This document shows, piece by piece, positions 1 to 5,076 of a stretch of DNA of 6,202 nucleotides. Position 1 is the stretch's first letter. Each line of letters starts with the position of its first letter. Origin of the DNA: Candidatus Omnitrophota bacterium. GTDB lineage: Bacteria > Omnitrophota > Gorgyraeia > Gorgyraeales > Gorgyraeaceae. The notes beneath the pieces are model-generated. The model saw nothing but the letters and a program-made list of their open reading frames with translations, was not told the origin of the DNA and did not search any database. Made by a program: the position numbers and the translations under genes. The stretch lies in NCBI GenBank assembly GCA_013202925.1, contig JABMRA010000049.1, positions 1 to 6,202 of the forward strand, read 5' to 3'.

Positions 1-351
1 TATGCGCCAAAACTTAAAAAACAAGACGGCCTTATTGACTGGCAGTGGGGCGCGGAGAAGATCCGCAATAGGGTCAGGGCGTTCGTGCCATGGCCGGGAT
101 GTTTTACGCATTGGAATAAAAAGATCCTTAAGATATGGCGGGCAGCGATAGTTGCCGGACCTGCTTCTGAAAGTCCGGGGCCAGGCATTGTCCTGGAGGC
201 AGCCAAGGACGGCATACTGGTAAGCACCGGGAAAGGCATCCTCAGGATAGATGAGCTTCAGCTGGAGGGCGGGCGTCGCATGAGCGCAGAAGAATTTATA
301 GCCGGACACAAAGATGTGGCTTCAGGCAGTGTTTTTCTATTGCGAGAATAG
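1..351 (+). CDS. fmt: Methionyl-tRNA formyltransferase, C-terminal part (5' end outside window)
   Basis: Fmt transfers a formyl group from 10-formyltetrahydrofolate to initiator Met-tRNA in the cytoplasm. The frame is open from base 1 and gives 116 residues before TAG at 349-351. It begins with YAPKLKKQDGLIDW and continues to IRNRVRAFVPWPG, which match the conserved end of the Fmt catalytic domain and the linker into the C-terminal tRNA-binding OB-like domain. The rest (IVLEAAKDGILVSTGKGILRI, then LQLEGGRRMSAEEFI) is the usual Fmt C-terminal pattern. A GTG at 85 in this frame encodes the Val before PWPG and is internal, not a start. The true start and the formyl-folate catalytic region lie upstream of the window. 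It ends 30 bases before the next gene, but a promoter at its tail suggests the sugar genes can be transcribed separately. Identification is from recalled family patterns and is strong. Confidence 0.93.
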   Translation, partial: YAPKLKKQDGLIDWQWGAEKIRNRVRAFVPWPGCFTHWNKKILKIWRAAIVAGPASESPGPGIVLEAAKDGILVSTGKGILRIDELQLEGGRRMSAEEFIAGHKDVASGSVFLLRE

Positions 352-367
352 TTTTTTATGGTATAAT
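340..367 (+). promoter_or_regulatory. Sigma-70-type extended -10 promoter for galT-like gene 1
   Basis: A perfect TATAAT lies at 362-367, preceded by TGG at 359-361, which makes an extended -10 (TGnTATAAT). A weak -35 candidate, TTGCGA, lies at 340-345 with a 16-base spacer and overlaps the end of fmt. The predicted transcript start is near 373-375, only about 7-9 bases before the ATG at 382, and no Shine-Dalgarno sequence fits in between. The mRNA would therefore be near-leaderless. The motif match is direct; promoter activity is inferred. Confidence 0.6.
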
Positions 368-381
368 TAACCGATTAAAAT

Positions 382-1413
382 ATGCCAGAATTAAGAAGAG
401 ATCCTATAATCGGAAGATGGGTCATAATATCCGTTGAGAGGGCAAAGAGGCCGCGCGACTTTAAGGTCTCCCATGCCCATGAAGAAGAAGGGGCATGTCC
501 GTTCTGCGAAGGACAAGAACACGATACCCTTCCCGAGGTCTTTGCGATAAGAAGGCGGCGCACAAAAAAGGATAAGCCCGGTTGGGACGTAAGGGTCATC
601 CCGAGCATATCACAGCGGCTTGATTTGAGCGGCGGGCTTGATAGACGGGGCGTGGGCATGTATGACGTGATGAATCCTGTAGGCTCGCACGAGATAATAA
701 TAGAGTCGCCAAAACATTTTACAGGCATCCATGAGTTATCCGGGAAACAAATAGAGCTTGTTATAAACGCAGGCGTCAGGCGCATGGTGGAGCTTGAAGA
801 AGACCCGCACCTTAAATATTGTCTGCTTTTTAAAAACCACGGCTTGAAGGCAGGGGGCAGCAAGGCCACAAAACATGTGCGCTCACAGCTTATCGCCACG
901 CCTGTTACCCCGACGAGGGTCAAGGAAGAGCTCAGGGGCGCGCGTTTATATTACAAGCATAAGGATAGGTGTATATTCTGCGACCTGATAAGGCAGGAAC
1001 TGGATTCCGGGGTCAGGGTCGTGATGGATACCAGGAATATAGTCGTGATAGCGCCTTTTGCCTCCAGATTTCCGTTTGAGTTATGGATACTTCCGAAAAA
1101 ACACGGTTCGGATTATGTAAATATAAAAAAGGAAGAGGTAAGGGACCTTGCTATTGTGTTCAGGACGTTGTTTTCCAAGCTTTCAAAGGCGTTGAACGAT
1201 CCGCCTTATAATTATATGCTGCACACAGCTCCATTCAGGCGCAGTAAAAGGACCGGCTACTGGCACACCATAAAAGAGGACTATCATTGGCACATAGAGG
1301 TCACGCCGAGGATAACCCAGGTGGCTGGTTTTGAGTGGGGTTCTGGATTTTATATCAATCCGACCCAGCCGGAAGATGCGGCAAGATACTTAAGAGAGAC
1401 GAAGGTTTCGTGA
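382..1413 (+). CDS. Divergent GalT/ADP-glucose phosphorylase-family paralogue, active site altered
   Basis: This 343-residue protein of the GalT branch of the HIT superfamily starts at the first usable ATG; an earlier in-frame ATG at 358 hits a stop two codons later. It aligns without gaps to the downstream paralogue over residues 1-160, with 75 identities by hand count. Zinc-site features remain: CPFC at 39-42, His112 in ESPKH, CIFC at 197-200, and YHWHIE at 301-306. Two family signatures are damaged. The nucleotide-binding segment read as PNKFPA in the sister is PSISQR here (74-79). The active-site HAHSQ is replaced by SKATKHVRSQ (160-169), so either the nucleophilic His is Arg167, or His165 is kept while a zinc-ligand His became Thr163 with two residues inserted. 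A further eight-residue basic insertion lies at about 285-300. The frame is intact with no stops, so it is not an obvious pseudogene. It may be a pseudoenzyme, a partner subunit of the sister protein, or an enzyme with a new substrate. Family assignment is firm; function is unknown. Confidence 0.85.
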   Translation: MPELRRDPIIGRWVIISVERAKRPRDFKVSHAHEEEGACPFCEGQEHDTLPEVFAIRRRRTKKDKPGWDVRVIPSISQRLDLSGGLDRRGVGMYDVMNPVGSHEIIIESPKHFTGIHELSGKQIELVINAGVRRMVELEEDPHLKYCLLFKNHGLKAGGSKATKHVRSQLIATPVTPTRVKEELRGARLYYKHKDRCIFCDLIRQELDSGVRVVMDTRNIVVIAPFASRFPFELWILPKKHGSDYVNIKKEEVRDLAIVFRTLFSKLSKALNDPPYNYMLHTAPFRRSKRTGYWHTIKEDYHWHIEVTPRITQVAGFEWGSGFYINPTQPEDAARYLRETKVS

Positions 1414-1416
1414 AAC

Positions 1417-1471
1417 GTGAAAAGTGTGAAGTGAAAAGTGCATTTTTCACTTTTAACCTTTAACTTTTCAC
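1417..1471. repeat. Imperfect inverted repeat made of four copies of a 10-mer
   Basis: The left arm holds GTGAAAAGTG twice, at 1417-1426 and 1431-1440. The right arm holds near-reverse complements CACTTTTAAC (1448-1457) and AACTTTTCAC (1462-1471), each one base off perfect. Both arms have a 14-base period. Over the 24-base arms, 19 positions pair by Watson-Crick and one by G-U, around a 7-base loop. It fills most of the spacer between the two galT-like genes. It may be a dispersed intergenic repeat or an RNA hairpin. Confidence 0.75.
1429..1454 (+). terminator. Possible weak intrinsic terminator or attenuator hairpin
   Basis: Within the inverted repeat, AAGTGAAAA (1429-1437) pairs perfectly with TTTTCACTT (1444-1452) around a 6-base loop. 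Only a short T run (TTTT, 1451-1454) follows, part of it inside the stem. The stem is AT-rich and the T tract short, so termination would be partial at best. It lies after the stop of galT-like gene 1 and before the start of gene 2, where it could uncouple their expression. Confidence 0.3.
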
Positions 1472-1488
1472 CAACATATATTTTTTTT

Positions 1489-1493
1489 GGAAG
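1489..1493 (+). promoter_or_regulatory. Ribosome-binding site supporting the ATG at 1501
   Basis: GGAAG lies 7 bases before the ATG at 1501. It is a modest Shine-Dalgarno match but helps decide the start. The frame stays open back to a GTG at 1438, but that GTG sits inside the inverted repeat and would add residues with no counterpart in the paralogue, whose MPELRRDP start matches MSQLRRDP from 1501. Confidence 0.55.
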
Positions 1494-1500
1494 CCATTTT

Positions 1501-2493
1501 ATGAGTCAGCTGAGGCGAGACCCGATAACCGGAAGATGGATAATAGTCAATATCACCGATCCGAAAAAACCCGGGGAGTTTGATCTAAGGCCTCAGGTCA
1601 GGAAGGGCGGGGTGTGCCCCTTCTGCACGGGCAATGAAAAGATGACGCCTCCTGAGATAGAGGCCGTAAGGGCGAAGGGAACAAAGTCCGATACGCCGGG
1701 CTGGTCTGTAAGGGTGGTCCCGAATAAATTTCCTGCCTTAACGATAGAGGGCGACTTAGACAAACGCGGCATAGGTGTATATGATATGTCCAATGGCGTG
1801 GGCGCGCACGAGGTGATCATAGAGACCCCGGACCACGAAAAGGATATGGCTGATCTCTCGCCGCGCGAAATAAGAAATATCATCTTTAAATACCGTTCAA
1901 GGAGTTTGGATCTGGAAAAGGATCCGAGGTTCAAATACATATTGATCTTTAAAAATCACGGAGAATCAGCCGGGGCCTCACTCGAGCATGCGCATAGCCA
2001 GATCGTGGCGCTTCCCATCGTGCCGAAAAGGGTCACAGAAGAATTAAAAGGCGCCAATAATTATTTTGGCTACCGCGAGAGATGCGTTTTTTGCGACATG
2101 ATCGCTCAGGAGCAGCAGGATAAACTAAGGGTGATATCCGAGAACAGGTATTTTATCGCGTTTTGCCCGTTTGTGCCGCGTTTCGCGTTCGAGACATGGA
2201 TAGTGCCAAAGACGCACAACCAGGATTTTAAATCAATAGATGATAAAAGGGCCGGTGCAATGGCCGCGATATTAAAGGACACGCTTGAGAGATTGAAAAA
2301 GGTCTTAAACGATCCGCCTTATAATTTTATAATCCACACAGCACCGGTCAGGGACGGTCTCAACGAGGAGTATCACTGGCATCTTGAGATAATGCCAAAA
2401 TTGACAAACGTTGCCGGTTTTGAGTGGGGTTCGGGATTTTATATCAACCCGACGTCACCTGAACTCGCGGCAAAATATCTAAGGGCAGCATAA
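1501..2493 (+). CDS. GalT-family nucleotidylyltransferase (galactose-1-P uridylyltransferase or ADP-glucose phosphorylase type)
   Basis: This 330-residue protein has all the catalytic marks of the family. It carries CPFC (39-42) and CVFC (195-198), His112 in ETPDH, the nucleotide-binding PNKFPA (74-79), and NHGESAGAS (152-160). These lead into HAHSQ (163-167), with His163 as likely zinc ligand and His165 as the nucleophile that carries the nucleotidyl group. YHWHLE (291-296) and the C-terminal AGFEWGSGFYINP complete the set. In the family, a nucleoside monophosphate moves between hexose-1-phosphates, or from a nucleotide sugar to phosphate, through a covalent nucleotidyl-His. The FEWGSGFYINP tail resembles the plant ADP-glucose phosphorylase (At5g18200) type more than E. 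coli GalT, from memory. With glgA and a GH57 gene downstream, a role around ADP-glucose or glucose-1-phosphate is more attractive than the Leloir pathway. Its stop is 13 bases before gap, so co-transcription with gap is likely. The symbol galT is often used for such genes, but the substrate is not established. Confidence 0.9.
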   Translation: MSQLRRDPITGRWIIVNITDPKKPGEFDLRPQVRKGGVCPFCTGNEKMTPPEIEAVRAKGTKSDTPGWSVRVVPNKFPALTIEGDLDKRGIGVYDMSNGVGAHEVIIETPDHEKDMADLSPREIRNIIFKYRSRSLDLEKDPRFKYILIFKNHGESAGASLEHAHSQIVALPIVPKRVTEELKGANNYFGYRERCVFCDMIAQEQQDKLRVISENRYFIAFCPFVPRFAFETWIVPKTHNQDFKSIDDKRAGAMAAILKDTLERLKKVLNDPPYNFIIHTAPVRDGLNEEYHWHLEIMPKLTNVAGFEWGSGFYINPTSPELAAKYLRAA

Positions 2494-2496
2494 AAA

Positions 2497-2502
2497 GGGA
2501 GG
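2497..2502 (+). promoter_or_regulatory. Strong Shine-Dalgarno site of gap
   Basis: GGGAGG lies 4 bases before the gap ATG at 2507 and directly after the TAA of the GalT-like gene (2491-2493). It is the only near-consensus ribosome-binding site in the window, consistent with high translation of a glycolytic enzyme. The other starts here have weak sites or none. Confidence 0.75.
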
Positions 2503-2506
2503 AAAC

Positions 2507-3514
2507 ATGGTAAAGGTAGGCATCAATGGTTTTGGAAGGATAGGAAGAAATGTTTTAAGGGCAGCGATCGAGAACAAGGACATTGATTTCGTGGCAGTAA
2601 ATGATCTGCCTGTGCCGACTGCTTCACTTGCGCATCTCTTAAAGTATGACTCGATTTTAGGAGAACTCAAGGTAAACGTAGAGGCAAAAGAGGGTATGCT
2701 TATAGTGAACGGCAAAGAGATAAAAGTGCTGAGCCACAAGGACCCGGCAGAGATCCCGTGGGCGAGTTTGGGCGCGCAGATAGTGGTGGACGCCACAGGG
2801 ATATTCAAGGAAAAGGAAAAGGCGATGAAGCATATCCAGGCAGGCGCGAAGAAGGTGATCATAACAGCCCCTGCGAAGAACGAGGATATTACGATCGTGC
2901 TTGGCGTAAATGAGAATATGTACGATCCTTCAAAGCACCATGTTATATCTAACGCGTCGTGCACTACGAATTGTCTTGCGCCTGTGGCAAAGGTGTTGAT
3001 AGAGAATTTCGGGCTCAAAAGAGGCCTGATGACTACCATACACTCTTATACGAATGACCAGAAGCTGCTGGACCTCGTGCATCCGGATCTAAGAAGGGCA
3101 AGGGCCGCGGCGCTTTCAATGATACCGACTACAACAGGCGCGGCAAAGGCAGTAAGCCTGGTCCTTCCTGAACTGAAGGGTAAGCTCGACGGTCTGGCGA
3201 TCAGGGTGCCTACGCCTAACGTGTCACTTGTGGACCTCGTGTGTGAAGTGGAAAAGGATACCTCCAAGGAAGAGGTAAACAGGGCGTTCAGGGAAGCAGC
3301 AGAGGGCAAACTCAGCAATGTATTGGAATATTGCGATAAACCGCTTGTATCAAAGGATTTTAACGGCAACCCGAAATCCTCCATTGTTGACTCAGCCCTT
3401 ACCATTGTTATCGATAAGCGGCTCGTGAAGGTCTTGAGCTGGTATGACAATGAGTGGGGTTATTCCTGCAGGGTCGTTGATCTTATTGAATACATAGCGA
3501 ACAAAGGGCTGTAA
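2507..3514 (+). CDS. gap: Type I glyceraldehyde-3-phosphate dehydrogenase
   Basis: This 335-residue cytoplasmic enzyme converts glyceraldehyde-3-phosphate, NAD+ and phosphate to 1,3-bisphosphoglycerate and runs in reverse for gluconeogenesis. The Rossmann motif INGFGRIGRN is at 6-15. The cofactor-discriminating Asp33 (VND) favours NAD+. The catalytic loop SNASCTTNC has Cys152, and His179 is the base in IHSYTNDQ. PTTTGAAKAV, RVPTPNVSLVDL and WYDNEWGYSCRVVDLI complete the C-terminal half. Length is normal. In the S-loop, LLDLVHPDLRRARAA has Val where NAD-specific enzymes usually have Pro (LDLPHKDLRR), while the plastid-type Ala-Ser pair is absent. NAD+ use is therefore likely, with relaxed cofactor choice possible. 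The gene has a strong ribosome-binding site and follows the GalT-like gene by 13 bases. It is not beside pgk or tpiA within this window but precedes glgA, linking triose-phosphate flux with glycogen genes. Confidence 0.97.
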   Translation: MVKVGINGFGRIGRNVLRAAIENKDIDFVAVNDLPVPTASLAHLLKYDSILGELKVNVEAKEGMLIVNGKEIKVLSHKDPAEIPWASLGAQIVVDATGIFKEKEKAMKHIQAGAKKVIITAPAKNEDITIVLGVNENMYDPSKHHVISNASCTTNCLAPVAKVLIENFGLKRGLMTTIHSYTNDQKLLDLVHPDLRRARAAALSMIPTTTGAAKAVSLVLPELKGKLDGLAIRVPTPNVSLVDLVCEVEKDTSKEEVNRAFREAAEGKLSNVLEYCDKPLVSKDFNGNPKSSIVDSALTIVIDKRLVKVLSWYDNEWGYSCRVVDLIEYIANKGL

Positions 3515-3536
3515 CAAAAATAGAACTCACACCTTT

Positions 3537-3602
3537 AATCGCGGAACCTACGCGGAACCTACGCGGAACATGACGCGGAAATTACGCGGAAATTCCGCGA
3601 TT
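3537..3602. repeat. 11-bp tandem repeat bounded by a perfect 10-bp inverted repeat
   Basis: Five units begin with GCGGAA: GCGGAACCTAC at 3541 and 3552, a 12-base variant at 3563, GCGGAAATTAC at 3575, and a last unit at 3586 that turns into TTCCGCG. The whole block is enclosed by AATCGCGGAA (3537-3546) and its exact reverse complement TTCCGCGATT (3593-3602). The last unit is itself a palindrome, CGCGGAA-A-TTCCGCG (3585-3599). It occupies most of the gap-glgA spacer and ends 4 bases before the glgA ATG. It could act as a hairpin terminator for gap, a translational shield for glgA, a protein-binding array with one site per helical turn, or a mobile-repeat remnant. Confidence 0.85.
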
Positions 3603-3606
3603 TAAT

Positions 3607-5076
3607 ATGAAGATATTATTTATCTCCTCAGAGGTCTATCCCTTTGCCAAGACAGGCGGGCTGGCAGACGTTGTCGGCACACTTCCGGAGGCGCTTGCAA
3701 AGAGGGGCCATCGCTGCAGCATTATTCTGCCATTCTATAAATGCGTAAGAGAAGGCGGCTTTTCTCCTGAATTATTCAAGAAGGATCTGTTGATCGAGGT
3801 AGGACGCAGGAAAGAGACCTTTGATCTTTATTCATTGAGGCGCGGCAATGTCGATGTATATTTTGTCGAAAAGGACGAATATTATAAAAGGGATCATCTG
3901 TACGGGACGCCGCAGGGCGATTACGCGGACAATGCATTGCGTTTTGGGTTTTTTGCAAAGGCCGTTATCGCCGCTATCCCCCGCATAGGACAGCAGGACA
4001 TACTGCATTGCAATGACTGGCAGTCCGCGCTTATCCCGTTCTATATCAGGTTTTTTCACAAGGCCGCCCCGGAATTCAACAGCCTAAAAACACTCTTTAC
4101 GATCCATAACATGGCCTATCAGGGGCTTTTTGGCAGAGAGGTCATGGCCTCCCTGAACATCCCTAAAAAATTATTCACACCTGAGGTATTGGAATTCTAC
4201 GGCAGAGTAAATTTTATGAAATCCGGCATAATCTATTCTGATGCCGTAAGTACGGTCAGCGAGGGGTATGGCCGCGAGATATTGACCCAGGAGTTTGGCT
4301 GCGGACTTGACGGACTTTTGAGGACAAGGGAAAAGGATATTTACGGTATCGTTAATGGTGTTGATTATTCCATATGGAACCCTGCTACAGATAAGTTTAT
4401 CGCTGCCAGATACAGCGAAAAGGCATTGGGCGGAAAAAGGGAATGTAAAAAGGATGTCTTAAAAGAATTTGGTATAAAGTATAATCCTGACGCTGACAGG
4501 CCTCTGGTAGGCATGATAACAAGGCTTGCCGAGCAAAAGGGCATTGATCTGGTGGCTGAGGGCATGGATGAGATGCTGAAGCTGGGGATCGATTTCGTGC
4601 TTCTGGGGTTTGGCGATGAGAAATACAATAATATATTCAGGGGCCTTGCCGAGAGATACAAGGGCCGTATGGGCGCAAGGATCGCGTTTAACAACGCGCT
4701 TGCCCATAAGATAGAGGCAGGAAGCGACATGTTCCTGATCCCGTCCAGATACGAGCCCTGCGGCCTGAACCAGATGTATAGTTTGAAATACGCCACTGTG
4801 CCGGTCGTGAGGGCAGTCGGAGGCCTTGACGATACAGTCGAGGATTTTGATCCGTCCGTGAAAAAAGGGAACGGTTTTAAATTTAAGGATGCGACGGCTG
4901 ACGCGCTTCTGGCAGCGGTCAAGAGGGCTGTCGGGATCTATAAAGATAAAGAGCAATGGAATACGCTTCTTCATAACGGCCTTTCCTGTGATTATTCCTG
5001 GGCATTTTCAGCAGAAAAATACGAAGATCTCTACAATAAACTCCTTTCTAGGCAGGCTTGCGGGTTGGGGATATGA
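3607..5076 (+). CDS. glgA: Glycogen synthase (ADP-glucose alpha-1,4-glucosyltransferase, GT5)
   Basis: This 489-residue cytoplasmic enzyme transfers glucose from ADP-glucose to the non-reducing end of alpha-1,4-glucan. It starts with MKILFISSEVYPFAKTGGLADVVG, the standard GlgA N terminus, which fixes the ATG at 3607. Lys15 in KTGG is the ADP-glucose-binding lysine. HCNDWQSALIPFY (134-146), TIHNMAYQG (165-173) and VNGVDYSIWNP (249-259) follow. The GT-B C-terminal domain has ITRLAEQKG (304-312), with Arg306 and Lys311 matching E. coli Arg300 and Lys305. RYEPCGLNQ (381-389) has Glu383 and Cys385, matching Glu377 and Cys379, and VGGLDDTVED closes the nucleotide site. Length is near the usual 475-490 and there is no extra carbohydrate-binding domain. 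No Shine-Dalgarno site is visible: the leader is the 3537-3602 repeat followed by TTTAAT. The stop overlaps the next start as ATGA, indicating translational coupling with the GH57 gene. Confidence 0.97.
   Translation: MKILFISSEVYPFAKTGGLADVVGTLPEALAKRGHRCSIILPFYKCVREGGFSPELFKKDLLIEVGRRKETFDLYSLRRGNVDVYFVEKDEYYKRDHLYGTPQGDYADNALRFGFFAKAVIAAIPRIGQQDILHCNDWQSALIPFYIRFFHKAAPEFNSLKTLFTIHNMAYQGLFGREVMASLNIPKKLFTPEVLEFYGRVNFMKSGIIYSDAVSTVSEGYGREILTQEFGCGLDGLLRTREKDIYGIVNGVDYSIWNPATDKFIAARYSEKALGGKRECKKDVLKEFGIKYNPDADRPLVGMITRLAEQKGIDLVAEGMDEMLKLGIDFVLLGFGDEKYNNIFRGLAERYKGRMGARIAFNNALAHKIEAGSDMFLIPSRYEPCGLNQMYSLKYATVPVVRAVGGLDDTVEDFDPSVKKGNGFKFKDATADALLAAVKRAVGIYKDKEQWNTLLHNGLSCDYSWAFSAEKYEDLYNKLLSRQACGLGI

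Noticed and set aside
375..923. Antisense open frame opposite galT-like gene 1, and similar ones opposite galT-like gene 2, gap and glgA
   Set aside because: All are covered by strongly supported + strand genes and their translations resemble no family.
382..1413. Calling galT-like gene 1 a pseudogene
   Set aside because: The frame is full length without stops or frameshifts, most structural residues are kept and it has its own promoter-like sequence, so loss of function is not shown.
1477..1482. TATATT as a -10 box for the second GalT-like gene
   Set aside because: No acceptable -35 lies 16-18 bases upstream, and the region is a low-complexity AT stretch.
1438..1500. N-terminal extension of the second GalT-like gene from GTG 1438
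   Set aside because: The added 21 residues come from the inverted repeat and spacer, have no match in the paralogue, and the ATG at 1501 has a GGAAG site and the family-typical MSQLRRDP start.
3541..3598. CRISPR array
   Set aside because: Units are 11-12 bases with no unique spacers between them; this is a simple tandem repeat.
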